Source: Paludisphaera mucosa
Lineage (GTDB): Bacteria; Planctomycetota; Planctomycetia; Isosphaerales; Isosphaeraceae
DNA: 64,000 bases
Direction: 5' to 3'
Assembly (NCBI RefSeq): GCF_029589435.1
Contig: NZ_JARRAG010000002.1
Location: 1,488,001 to 1,552,000 of the forward strand
Shown: one piece after another, positions 1 through 7,776 of the stretch
Layout of the letters: each line of letters starts with the position of its first letter
How positions within the stretch are numbered: position 1 is the first letter of the stretch
Notes under the pieces: generated by a model
What the model saw: only the letters and a program-made list of their open reading frames with translations
The model's database searches: none
What the model was told of the DNA's origin: nothing
Translations under genes and position numbers: made by a program

Positions 1-317
1 ACGTGCTGGTGATCGCCATGGGCGAGTTCGGCCGCACCCCGAGGATGGGCACGCAGGGGAGCAGCGACGGCCGCGACCACTGGAACGCCGTCATGTCGAT
101 GTGCCTCGCCGGCGGCGGCCTGCGGCACGGTCAGGTCATCGGCTCCAGCGAGGCCGACGGCGGCCACATCAAGGACCGGCCCGTCACCCCCGGCGACCTC
201 GCCGCCACCATCTACCAGCACATGGGCGTCCCCCTCGACGCCGTCTACCACGACGCCAACCGGCGCCCCCACTTCATCGTCGCCGACGGCGGCCGGCCCA
301 TCGCCGAGCTGTTCTGA
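1..317 (+). CDS. DUF1501 family protein, C-terminal part (cut by window edge)
   Basis: The frame enters from the left edge and stops at TGA 315-317, leaving about 105 C-terminal residues. The visible part has the family-typical stretch MGEFGRTPR followed by a glycine-rich segment, a DGGHIKDRPVTPGDLAATI segment and a YxxMGV ending. DUF1501 proteins share the alkaline-phosphatase/sulfatase fold, are usually Tat-exported and are very numerous in Planctomycetes, where they often sit next to DUF1549/DUF1553 genes; that partner would lie outside this window. The substrate is unknown. The next gene starts 15 bases downstream with a good ribosome site, so the two may be cotranscribed. Confidence 0.85.
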   Translation, partial: VLVIAMGEFGRTPRMGTQGSSDGRDHWNAVMSMCLAGGGLRHGQVIGSSEADGGHIKDRPVTPGDLAATIYQHMGVPLDAVYHDANRRPHFIVADGGRPIAELF

Positions 318-332
318 CCCGGAGGGCCCGCG

Positions 333-758
333 ATGAGCGCCTCGTTCACGCAGACGACCGAGGGCCTCCCGTCGCCGCGTGCGACCCGCCTCGGCCCCCT
401 GGCCATCTGCCTGCTCTGCGGCACGTGCGGGGCGTGGGTGGGGGCGACCGTGGGTTGGCAGGGTCGGGCCGTCCCCGCCGGATGGGTCGCCCCCGGACTG
501 CCGGGCCTGCTCGTCGGCGGTCTCCTCGGCTTCATCCTGGGGATGGCTCCTCCAACCACCGTCCTCGTGGTCTCGCGAACTCCCTGGGGACTGGCCGTCG
601 TCTACGGAGGGGGGCTCGTTTGGTTGGCTTATCGGAGCTGGACCACGGCCGGCGCGACGGGCCTGTGCTTCTTCCTCGCCGGCCCGATCGCGGGCGCGAT
701 CCTCTACGTCCGGAGGAAGCGACGCGAGTCCCGGGCCCTCGGCGAGCCGCCCGCCTGA
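333..758 (+). CDS. small four-helix membrane protein, unknown
   Basis: This 141-residue protein starts at an ATG preceded by GGAGGG at good spacing. Four hydrophobic segments are visible, around residues 21-43, 50-72, 83-101 and 108-127, and the tail is Arg-rich (RRKRRES), which would lie in the cytoplasm under the positive-inside rule. I do not recognise a family. It closely follows the DUF1501 gene on the same strand and may share its transcript, but nothing in the sequence shows a function. Confidence 0.6.
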   Translation: MSASFTQTTEGLPSPRATRLGPLAICLLCGTCGAWVGATVGWQGRAVPAGWVAPGLPGLLVGGLLGFILGMAPPTTVLVVSRTPWGLAVVYGGGLVWLAYRSWTTAGATGLCFFLAGPIAGAILYVRRKRRESRALGEPPA

Positions 759-924
759 GCCGCGAGGCCGCTGGACACGGCCCGGCGTGCGCAATCGGCG
801 ATCGCGCCTATAATCCAGTGAGAGGCCGCCCCGCGTGGGGGCGGCTTACGGAACGGCGGGAAAGGCCCGAAAAATCACGCGAAAATCGACGAGCGAAGCC
901 AATTTTCCGAGGCCGAATCGTGAT

Positions 925-953
925 CTTAAATCAATATAGAATAGGGATTTAAG
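925..953. repeat. 7-bp perfect inverted repeat in an AT-rich patch
   Basis: CTTAAAT (925-931) and ATTTAAG (947-953) are perfect inverted copies separated by 15 bases that contain TATAGAAT. The patch may end transcription from the genes on either side, which converge here, or bind a regulator. The role is unproven. Confidence 0.45.
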
Positions 954-1070
954 TCAAAAAGATTCGCGAAGCGGGCCGAGCCAACGAACCCCGAGGGAAG
1001 CCGAATCCAAGCCAGTCGCCGTCCCGGGGCTGGATGCGACGCGCAGCGGGCCGCGTCCTCGGACCACGGC

Positions 1071-1097
1071 CTTCCCCCCTCGCGGGGGAAGGTGGCC
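1071..1097. repeat. dispersed palindromic extragenic repeat, copy 1
   Basis: The segment reads CTTCCCCCCTCGCGGGGGAAG followed by GTGGCC. Its reverse complement matches 39274-39298 closely (shared core CCCCCGCGAGGGGG with flanking GGCCACCT). It lies between convergent genes, as expected of REP-like extragenic palindromes. Confidence 0.55.
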
Positions 1098-1135
1098 GGA
1101 ACGGCCGCCGTCCTGACATCTTGAGGAACAGCCGC

Positions 1136-1990
1136 TCACTCCTCCTCGTCGGCGCCCTTCAGCTCGACCTCTTCGAGGCCCATCTCCTTGATGACGGCGG
1201 AGATGGTCTCGCGGATCTCGAACATGCCGGCGGGGCGCTTCTCGGGGTTGAGGTCGAGGCAGGCGAGCACGAGGTTGTTGAGCTTCGAGAGGACGCGGGG
1301 GTTGATCTTGTTCACGGCCGGCAGCTTGCGCTCGGAGCCCGCCTTGGGGATGTCGGGCTGGGCGAATCGGCCGGTGAACATGCGGTACATCGTCGCGCCC
1401 AGGTTGTAGACGTCGGTCCGCTCGTTGACGACCTTCTCGGCGGCCTGCTCGGGGGCGATGTACTGGGGCGTCCCCTGGACGCGGTTCTTGTCCTGGCCGC
1501 GGACCCAGGCGGTGCCGAAGTCGATCAGCTTCACCTGGCCGGCCTTGGTCAGCATGATGTTCGACGGCTTGAGGTCGCCGTGGTAGACGCCGCGGCGGTG
1601 CATGTGCGCCAGCGCCGAGGCCACCTGCGAGAACATCAGGACGAGCTGGCTCAGCTCGGGGGCCTCGATCTCGTCGAGCGTCTTGCCGTCGACGTACTCC
1701 AGCAGGAGGTCGGCGCCGACGACCTTGAACCACGACTTCTTGAGCTTCAGGTCGTAGACCTTGGCGATGGCCGGGTGGTTGAGCTTCTGGGCGGCCGCGT
1801 ATTCCGTCTTGGCCTGGTCGATGTAGATCTCGTCCTCGGGCTCGTGCTTGCTGACGACCTTCAGGGCGTACCGCTTGCCGCCGTTCTTGTCGGCGATCTG
1901 CAAGATCGTGCTGCCCGCCCCGCTGCCCAGCGGGCTGACCACGCGGTACTTCATCGTCGACAGTTTGGGCGTGACCGACGCGCTTGCCAT
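1136..1990 (-). CDS. Ser/Thr protein kinase, single domain, non-RD type
   Basis: This 284-residue protein is almost only a kinase domain. It has a glycine-rich loop (LGSGAGS), the lysine strand YALKVV, the catalytic loop as HGDLKPSN instead of HRDLKPSN, the metal-binding IDFG, and YIAPEQ closing the activation segment. The missing Arg makes it a non-RD kinase, a class that often does not need activation-loop phosphorylation (family knowledge). There is no transmembrane segment, so it is probably cytoplasmic. The tail is acidic (ELKGADEEE). It lies 126 bases after the FKBP gene on the same strand and may share its transcript. Substrates are unknown. Confidence 0.9.
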   Translation of the reverse strand: MASASVTPKLSTMKYRVVSPLGSGAGSTILQIADKNGGKRYALKVVSKHEPEDEIYIDQAKTEYAAAQKLNHPAIAKVYDLKLKKSWFKVVGADLLLEYVDGKTLDEIEAPELSQLVLMFSQVASALAHMHRRGVYHGDLKPSNIMLTKAGQVKLIDFGTAWVRGQDKNRVQGTPQYIAPEQAAEKVVNERTDVYNLGATMYRMFTGRFAQPDIPKAGSERKLPAVNKINPRVLSKLNNLVLACLDLNPEKRPAGMFEIRETISAVIKEMGLEEVELKGADEEE

Positions 1991-2116
1991 TCTCTGCCTC
2001 GTAGGTGGTGAGTCCGTGTCGTGCCATCCCGGGCCGGGGGGCGTCGCCGTGCGGCCTCCGCGCCTCGCCGCGCGGACCGGGTCGAATCGGGGCGGTTCAG
2101 GTCGGGCGGGCCCGCC

Positions 2117-2692
2117 TCACTTGACGCCGACGAGTTCCACTTCGAACGTGAGCGTGGAGTTGGGGGGGATCTTCCCCTTATCCTGGGCCCCGTAGCCCAT
2201 CTCGGGGGGCACGACGATCTTGCGGATCTCGCCGACCTTCATGCCCGGGATGGCGTATTCCCAGCCCTTGATCAGGCCGCCGGTCCCGAGGGTGAACTCG
2301 ACGGGGGCGCCCCGCTCGCGGCTGGATTGGAAGGTGCTGCCGTCGTCGAGCGTGCCGACGTAGTGGAGGACGGCCACGCGGCCCGACTTGACCTCCTCGC
2401 CGGTCCCCGCCTTGATCGTCTCGTACTTGACGTTCCCTTCCAGGGTCTTGGTCTCGCCGGCCGCCGTGGGGGGGGCGGGGGGGAAGGGCTCGCCCTTGGG
2501 TGCCGCGCCGGGGGCCGCCTTGGCCGGCCGGGGCGTCTCGCCCTGGGCCTGGGCGACGTCCCCCTCGGCGACCTTGCGGATCGGAATCGCGCCCGGCGGC
2601 ATGACGGCGACGATCTGCCCCGGATCCCCGCACCCCGGGAGCCCCAGCGACACCCAAACGATCCCCCAGACGCCCAGCAACCCTCGCCTCAT
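2117..2692 (-). CDS. FKBP-type peptidyl-prolyl cis-trans isomerase, predicted lipoprotein
   Basis: This protein of 191 residues starts with MRRGLLGVW and has a short hydrophobic stretch ending in the lipobox LPGC (Cys near residue 21), so it is probably a lipoprotein acting in the periplasm. A Pro/Ala-rich linker covers about residues 30-80. The FKBP domain fills the rest: VKSGRVAVLHYVGTLDDG, FTLGTGGLIKGWEYAI, GEIRKIVVPPEMGYG and STLTFEVELVGV are the classical blocks. It would catalyse proline isomerisation in folding of exported proteins. The kinase gene lies downstream on the same strand. Confidence 0.93.
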   Translation of the reverse strand: MRRGLLGVWGIVWVSLGLPGCGDPGQIVAVMPPGAIPIRKVAEGDVAQAQGETPRPAKAAPGAAPKGEPFPPAPPTAAGETKTLEGNVKYETIKAGTGEEVKSGRVAVLHYVGTLDDGSTFQSSRERGAPVEFTLGTGGLIKGWEYAIPGMKVGEIRKIVVPPEMGYGAQDKGKIPPNSTLTFEVELVGVK

Positions 2693-2862
2693 CGGATCGT
2701 TCTCCCACTCGGACCGGACACGGTTCGGATTGAAATCGGCAATGACGGGAAAGATGGCGCGGGGCCGACCGTCGCGGGCGGACCCGGCGGTCGCGGCCTG
2801 CGCGCGGCGCGTCGGCCGAGTCCAGATGATTATGCCACGCCCGCAAAGACTTCGGCCAGACC

Positions 2863-3621
2863 TCAGCCGCCCCCCGCGACGGGTTCCGGCCCCGATCCGC
2901 CCTCGGGCGGGCCGGCGTCGAAGAGCCGGACGAGGCTCACGGTGATCCGGCCGCCGAAGCAGACGGCCACGTCGCCGCCCTCGCGGCGGGGCCGCTGCTG
3001 GTAGTCGCCCCGGTAGAGCGACCGACCCCCCTCGACCTCGAACCGCAGCGGCAGGGGCGAGGGGTCCAGCGGGCAGAAGACGACCTCGGGGTCGGGGGCG
3101 TCCGGGGCGGGGTGGGGTAGGTTGACGTTCCAGAACGTGCCGGGCGTCCAGGGCCGGCCCAGCAGGTCGATCAGCACCGGCCGGGCCCAGCGTGCGGCGC
3201 GGTCCCAGTCGATCGCCCTCCCCCGGGCGATGTAGTGCGACAGGGCGATCCCCGGGACGCCGTGGATGACCGCCTCGCGGACCGCGGCGACGGTCCCGGA
3301 GTGGAACACGTCGACGCCCAGGTTGCCCCCCGCGTTGATCCCCGCGAGGACCCAGGCGGCGTCGGCCGCCAGGTGGTGGAGCGCCAGCCGGACGCAGTCG
3401 GCGGGCGTGCCCGAGACGGCGACGACCTCGCCGGCGTGGGCCGTGGCGTGCAGCGGCTCGTGGGTCGTGACCCGGTGCCCGCAGCCCGATTCGGCCGCCA
3501 GCGGGGCCACCACCCGGGGCGTCCCCAGGCCCTCGGCCGCCGCCCGGAGCGCCGCCAGGCCGGGGGCGTCGTAGCCGTCGTCGTTGGTCAGAACCAGCAT
3601 GCGCGTCCCGCGATCCGACAT
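2863..3621 (-). CDS. surE: 5'/3'-nucleotidase SurE
   Basis: The SurE domain begins with LVLTNDDGYDAPG, where the two Asp residues bind the metal, and continues with the substrate and metal residues in SGTPADCVRLA and GINAGGNLGVDVFHSGTVAA. The product is a nucleoside 5'-monophosphate phosphatase. I chose the ATG at 3621 (252 residues); an internal ATG at 3600 would give 245. The frame stays open upstream to 4371, but that part overlaps the sprT-like gene on the other strand and shows no homology. The C-terminus carries a Pro/Gly-rich extension (PPEGGSGPEPVAGGG) beyond the usual SurE end. Confidence 0.93.
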   Translation of the reverse strand: MSDRGTRMLVLTNDDGYDAPGLAALRAAAEGLGTPRVVAPLAAESGCGHRVTTHEPLHATAHAGEVVAVSGTPADCVRLALHHLAADAAWVLAGINAGGNLGVDVFHSGTVAAVREAVIHGVPGIALSHYIARGRAIDWDRAARWARPVLIDLLGRPWTPGTFWNVNLPHPAPDAPDPEVVFCPLDPSPLPLRFEVEGGRSLYRGDYQQRPRREGGDVAVCFGGRITVSLVRLFDAGPPEGGSGPEPVAGGG

Positions 3622-3963
3622 CCGCACCCTCGAATCCGTCGCCGTCCTCGCGCCCGACCGGGCCGCCGGCCGCCGCATCCCTGGATTGTCGAGGGCCCGC
3701 GCCGGGTTGTCAAATCGGGCCGGAGCGGCCGGGTCGGCTCGTCGGAAAAGTCGGGGCCGCCGTGCGGATCTCGGATTCTCGCGGGGCCGGACGGCGTGAT
3801 AAAGTGTCCGGGGGGCGATTTCCGCCGGTCGGCTTGACGTCGACGGTGACCGGGATGCGACTGGTAAGGAAGAGCCCCGCCCGATCGGCGACCAGCGACC
3901 AAGTCCCGGTCTCCCCCGGCTCAGTCCCGATCCGGATCTTTCGCTCGAGACGCGCTGAAAAGC
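3622..3963. other. 342-base intergenic region between divergent surE and sprT-like genes
   Basis: Promoters for both divergent genes should lie here. I see no strong -35/-10 pair, no hairpin with a T tract and no RNA gene. Open frames crossing it have no recognisable content. Confidence 0.4.
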
Positions 3964-4434
3964 ATGGACACAAACTCGACCCTCCCCACCAACGGCCGCG
4001 CGACCGCGCGCGAAGGCGTCGACGGCATGTCGTCGGCGTCGGAGATCCGCAAGCCGGCGCAGCTCCCCAGCCGGTTCGACGTGCCGGTCTCGGCCATCGG
4101 GCCGCTCTTCCGGGCCCGCCTCGACCGGATCTTCCCCTGCCGGGTCGACTTCGACCTGGACGTCAACGTCCGCGCCACGGCGCGCGTCCTCGGCGGCTAC
4201 TACCGGTCGCGTCGCCTCGTCCGGCTCTACGTCCACGACACCGAGCAGGGCCGCCGGCCGCTGGAGGAGCTGTTCGACACGTTCCTCCACGAGATCGCCC
4301 ACCACCTCGAATACACCGAGCCGGGGAGCTTCTCGGCGCGGGCCTGCGGCCGCGTCCCGGGCCGCATGCACAGCCGCGTCTTCTGGAAGATCCTCGGCGA
4401 GCTGAAATACCGCTGGGTCTGCCTGCAGAGCTGA
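3964..4434 (+). CDS. SprT-like zinc metalloprotease-fold protein
   Basis: The 156-residue protein has the zinc motif HEIAHH at residues 109-114 inside LFDTFLHEIAHHLEY, and a C-terminal HSRVFWKILGEL segment, both typical of SprT-like proteins. The fold is that of zincin peptidases; bacterial members are poorly characterised, while eukaryotic relatives (Spartan) cleave DNA-protein crosslinks. No signal peptide is visible, so it should be cytoplasmic. The ATG at 3964 has no clear Shine-Dalgarno sequence. A second ATG at 4027 (MSSASEIRKP) is possible and would remove only an unconserved leader. Confidence 0.8.
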   Translation: MDTNSTLPTNGRATAREGVDGMSSASEIRKPAQLPSRFDVPVSAIGPLFRARLDRIFPCRVDFDLDVNVRATARVLGGYYRSRRLVRLYVHDTEQGRRPLEELFDTFLHEIAHHLEYTEPGSFSARACGRVPGRMHSRVFWKILGELKYRWVCLQS

Positions 4435-4506
4435 GCAGGGGCAAGACGTCCTTTGGTGGAACGATGTCGTGGTTCCGCTGGAAAGTCTTCGCGACGTCAG
4501 GATCGC

Positions 4507-4830
4507 TCAATATTGGGAAACGGAGACGTTCCTGACGATGTCTCTTGCCTCCTCGTCGCCGAACAAGAACCGCACCCGCTCCTCCAAGGATTTGTACGCC
4601 TCCCGGGAATCGACTCTGCCCATCAGGTAAACCTGTGCGGCGGACGAAATCTCGATCTCGACGCTTGCGAATTGCGGCTCACGCAAGATTGGGCGATGCT
4701 TGCCGAGCTTGAGGTCCGTATACCGTCGGTAGAGATGTTCCACCCCCACAATCGCGCCCGACACGAACCCGATGATCCCGCCGCAGGCGATCGCGGCCAG
4801 GATTCCCGCGAGGCAAAGGGCTCTCCGCAT
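4507..4830 (-). CDS. small membrane-anchored protein, unknown (BON-like tail suspected)
   Basis: This 107-residue protein starts at an ATG preceded by CCGGAG at 8 bases. Residues 3-32 form one hydrophobic segment (LCLAGILAAIACGGIIGFVSGAIVG), followed by a basic stretch. The C-terminal part, with VYLMGRVDSREAYKSLEERV and IVRNVSV, resembles the beta-alpha pattern of BON domains, which bind phospholipid, but the match is weak and by eye only. Base composition is less G+C-rich than its neighbours, which may point to relaxed selection or recent arrival. Function unknown. Confidence 0.6.
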   Translation of the reverse strand: MRRALCLAGILAAIACGGIIGFVSGAIVGVEHLYRRYTDLKLGKHRPILREPQFASVEIEISSAAQVYLMGRVDSREAYKSLEERVRFLFGDEEARDIVRNVSVSQY

Positions 4831-5045
4831 CGGCAATACTCCGGTAATGGCAAGGCCAACCCGATCAGCCCCCGGTCGTGCCGTTGCTTTCCGATAAAGG
4901 GCGATGACGACGAGCCCTCGTGCGACTGACGATGATCGGCTCCTCACGAGTCGACGTCGGCCCACAGCCAGGCGCCCCCGTCCCTCGCACGGGCACGGGG
5001 GCGTCGACCCCTCACCGACGCCCCCGGGACGTCCGAGCCTTCCGT

Positions 5046-5669
5046 TCAGTTCAGCTCCTCGATGCTCAGGTCCTTGTAGCGGACCTCCATCGCGGGGCCG
5101 ACGTGGACCTGCAGGGCGATGATCCCCTCGTCGGGGAACTCCTTGTCCTCGCGGTCGATCACGGTGACGCCGTTGAGGACGACCGTCAGGCGCTTGCCCT
5201 TGAAGGTGATGGCGAAGTCGTTCCAGTCGCCTTCCTTGACGATCTTGGCGGCCTCGGCCTCCGGGTAGCGCTCGAGGATGCCGCGGCCGCGCTCCTCGTA
5301 CAGCAGGCCCCAGTAGCCGACGGCCACGTCGGCCTGCGGGCCCGAGACGGCCCCGTCGTCGGCGCGCTTGCTGCGGACCTGGATGCCCGAGTTGCCGTTG
5401 CGGAGCTTCACCTTGGCCTTGAGCGTGAAGTCCTTGTACGGCTTCGCCGTGACCAGGAACTCGTTCTTCTTGAGGTCGCCGGCGGTCCGGCCCACGATCA
5501 CGCCGTCCTCGACGGCGAAGAGGGCCTTGTCGGCGGGCGTGACCCAGCCGTCGAGGTCCTTGCCGTTGAACAGCGGCTTGCCGGCGCTCTGGGCGAGGGC
5601 CGCCGTCGCCGGGAGCAGGAACGTCGCCGCGAGCAGGGTCGCGAGACGGGTCGTCGTCGATGGGCGCAT
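5046..5669 (-). CDS. secreted DUF1080 (3-keto-disaccharide hydrolase-like) protein
   Basis: The 207-residue protein begins with a signal peptide (MRPSTTTRLATLLAATFLLPATAALAQ). The ATG at 5669 is preceded by AGGGGAAAACGACC; a longer frame reaches 5765 but would bury the signal peptide. The mature part is a DUF1080 jelly-roll domain: LFNGKDLDGW, a GVIVGRT strand, RNGNSGIQVRS, WNDFAITFKGKRLTVVLNGV and GIIALQVH. Members are abundant in Planctomycetes, resemble glucanase/lectin folds, and some act on 3-keto-glycosides. It is probably periplasmic. It stands alone, with the squalene operon diverging from it. Confidence 0.9.
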   Translation of the reverse strand: MRPSTTTRLATLLAATFLLPATAALAQSAGKPLFNGKDLDGWVTPADKALFAVEDGVIVGRTAGDLKKNEFLVTAKPYKDFTLKAKVKLRNGNSGIQVRSKRADDGAVSGPQADVAVGYWGLLYEERGRGILERYPEAEAAKIVKEGDWNDFAITFKGKRLTVVLNGVTVIDREDKEFPDEGIIALQVHVGPAMEVRYKDLSIEELN

Positions 5670-5808
5670 GGTCGTTTTCCCCTGGGTGTTCGGTCGCACG
5701 CCGCGGCCGATCGCGTCGGCCGGCGGAGACGCGCCGATTGTCACGGGGCCGCGGGGCGCGGTCAATGGGCCGCCCGGCGCCCGACTGGCGGGACGGGCCG
5801 GCCGCCTG

Positions 5809-5814
5809 TAGAAT
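5809..5814 (+). promoter_or_regulatory. possible -10 box of the hpnCDE operon
   Basis: TAGAAT lies 57 bases before the hpnC start in the divergent spacer. The same hexamer precedes other genes here (25839, 37423, 41685). I see no convincing -35 element, so this is tentative. Confidence 0.35.
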
Positions 5815-5871
5815 CAAGCCCGACCACGCCCCGGCCGTGCGAGGCCGGCCCCGCAAGCGGAGCGACCAGGG

Positions 5872-6855
5872 ATGACGTTCGAGACGGACCTCCGGCGATT
5901 CGGCCCCCCGGCCTGCGAGACCGTCTCGCCCCGGGACGCGCTCACTTATTGCGCGCGGCTGACTTCGACGCACTACGAGAACTTCAGCGTCGTCACCTGG
6001 CTGACCCCCCGCGAGCACCGGCCGGCCTTCCAGTCGATCTACGCCTTCTGCCGCTGGTCCGACGACCTGGGCGACGAGGTCGGCGACCCCGCCCGATCGC
6101 TGGAGCTGCTCGACTGGTGGCGCGGCGAGCTGGACGCGATGTTCGACGGCCGCGCCCGCCACCCCGTCATGATCGCCCTGCGCGAGACCGTCGGGCGCTA
6201 CGGCATCCCCCCCGGCCCGTTCCACGCGCTGATCGACGCCTTCGTCCAGGACCAGACGGTCGTCGACTACGCGACGTTCGACCAGCTCCGCGACTACTGC
6301 ACCCGATCGGCCGACCCGGTGGGCCGGCTCGTGCTGTACGTCGCCGGGGCCTTCGACGAGGCCAACGCCCGGCTCTCCGACTCGACCTGCACGGCGCTCC
6401 AGCTCGCGAACTTCTGGCAGGACGTCGCCCGCGACCTGGACATCGGCCGCATCTATCTGCCCCGCGAGGACCGCGAGCGATTCGGCGTCCGCGACGACGA
6501 CCTGAAGGCGCGTCGCTTCACCCCGGCCTTCGGCGAGATGCTGAAGTTCGAGGTGGCGCGGACGCGCGAGCTGTTCGACGCCGGCCGACCGCTGGTCGCC
6601 CGCATCCCCGGCGAGTTCGCGGTCGACGTCGACCTCTTCTCGCGCGGCGGCCTGGAGATCCTCAAGAAGATCGAGGCGTGCGGATACGACGTGCTGTCCG
6701 CGCGGCCGTCGCTAGGCAAGGCCGCGAAGGTCCGGCTGCTGGCCCGCGCGATGCTCGGCCTGGCCCGGGCCCGCCTGACCGGCGGCGGCGCACGCCGTCT
6801 CGACCCCGCCCCCCCGCTGGCCGCGGCGGCCCCGCGCGGGGAGAGCCCCCGGTGA
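5872..6855 (+). CDS. hpnC: hydroxysqualene synthase HpnC
   Basis: This 327-residue trans-isoprenyl diphosphate synthase has both Asp-rich motifs: YAFCRWSDDLGDE near residue 60 and NFWQDVARDLDIGRIYLP near residue 185. HpnC converts presqualene diphosphate into hydroxysqualene. The HpnC assignment, rather than HpnD, rests on the NFSVVTWL segment near the N-terminus, the position as first gene, and a second synthase next door. Its TGA overlaps the GTG start of hpnD (GTGA), so the two are translationally coupled. The Ala/Pro-rich tail after residue 305 looks unstructured. Confidence 0.92.
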   Translation: MTFETDLRRFGPPACETVSPRDALTYCARLTSTHYENFSVVTWLTPREHRPAFQSIYAFCRWSDDLGDEVGDPARSLELLDWWRGELDAMFDGRARHPVMIALRETVGRYGIPPGPFHALIDAFVQDQTVVDYATFDQLRDYCTRSADPVGRLVLYVAGAFDEANARLSDSTCTALQLANFWQDVARDLDIGRIYLPREDRERFGVRDDDLKARRFTPAFGEMLKFEVARTRELFDAGRPLVARIPGEFAVDVDLFSRGGLEILKKIEACGYDVLSARPSLGKAAKVRLLARAMLGLARARLTGGGARRLDPAPPLAAAAPRGESPR

Positions 6856-7772
6856 CGCCCGACGCCCGGCTCGCGGAGAGCCATCGCTTCTGCGGCGAGG
6901 TCGCCCGCCGCGAGGCCCGCAACTTCTACCACGCCTTCCGGCTCCTGCCGCCGGACCGGCGGCGGGCGATGTGCGCGCTCTACGCCTTCATGAGGCATTC
7001 GGACGACCTGGCCGACGACGAGGCCCCGGCGGCCGACAAGGTCCGGGCGCTGGCCTCCTGGCGGCGGGACCTCGACGACGCGCTCGCGGGAAAGCCCTCG
7101 ACCTGGCCCGGCCTGGTCGCGCTGGCCGACACCGTCCGGGTCGCCGCGATCCCGCCGACGCTCCTGCACGAGGTGATCGATGGCGTGGAGATGGACCTGT
7201 CCCCCCGGCGATTCGCCGACTTCGACGAGCTGGCCGACTACTGCCGCCACGTGGCCTCGGCCGTCGGCCTCTGCTGCATCCACATCTGGGGATACGAGTC
7301 CGAACACGGCCGCGCCGAACGCCTGGCCGACCGCTGCGGCCTGGCCTTGCAGATCACCAACATCCTCCGCGACGTCCGCGAGGACGCCGAGAACGGCCGG
7401 GTCTACTTCCCCGCCGACGACCTCGCACGCCACGGCGTCGCCGACCGCGACCTGCTCGCGGCGAAGACCGGCCCGGCCCTGCGGCGGCTGCTCGAAGACT
7501 ACGCGGCGCGGGCCTACGGCTTCTACGACGAGGCGGCCGGGCTCGTCCCGCTCGTCGCCCCCGTCGGCCGGCCGGTGCTCCTGACGATCGTCGGCATCTA
7601 CCGGGCGCTCCTCGACGAGATCGTCCGCCGCGACTACGACGTCCTCGCCGGCCGCACTTCGGTCCCGCGCTGGCGGAAGGTCGCCATCGCCCTGCGTTCG
7701 CTCCCCTCGCGCTATTTCGGCCCGGGCCGCCGCGACGCCGGCACCCCCCGCAAGCCCGACTTGGTCTCCTGA
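6852..7772 (+). CDS. hpnD: presqualene diphosphate synthase HpnD
   Basis: This protein starts at GTG 6852, sharing bases with the hpnC stop, and has 306 residues. It has NFYHAFRLLPPDRRRAM, the first Asp-rich motif YAFMRHSDDLADDE, YCRHVASAVG, and the second motif NILRDVREDAENGRVYFP. It condenses two farnesyl diphosphates to presqualene diphosphate, the first step before HpnC. The open frame extends upstream over hpnC, but that part is a shadow. hpnE follows within 5 bases. Confidence 0.93.
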   Translation: MTPDARLAESHRFCGEVARREARNFYHAFRLLPPDRRRAMCALYAFMRHSDDLADDEAPAADKVRALASWRRDLDDALAGKPSTWPGLVALADTVRVAAIPPTLLHEVIDGVEMDLSPRRFADFDELADYCRHVASAVGLCCIHIWGYESEHGRAERLADRCGLALQITNILRDVREDAENGRVYFPADDLARHGVADRDLLAAKTGPALRRLLEDYAARAYGFYDEAAGLVPLVAPVGRPVLLTIVGIYRALLDEIVRRDYDVLAGRTSVPRWRKVAIALRSLPSRYFGPGRRDAGTPRKPDLVS

Positions 7773-7776
7773 GCCG

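Larger units (their letters stand above)
759..1135. other. 377-base intergenic region with hairpin, inverted repeat and a dispersed repeat copy
   Basis: I see no convincing gene here. A TATAAT hexamer at 809-814 lacks a matching -35 element. A GC-rich hairpin follows at 825-845 (8-bp stem, 5-base loop, no T tract). Positions 861-960 are AT-rich compared with the surroundings and contain an inverted repeat CTTAAAT/ATTTAAG at 925-931 and 947-953. Positions 1071-1097 carry a palindromic repeat that recurs in inverted orientation near 39.3 kb. Confidence 0.5.

Noticed and set aside
809-845. TATAAT plus hairpin as a small RNA gene
   Set aside because: No -35 element, no T tract after the hairpin and no further structure; evidence is too thin.
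4920-6851. Upstream extension of the hpnD frame
   Set aside because: It overlaps DUF1080 and hpnC and shows no homology; the GTG overlapping the hpnC stop is the natural start.
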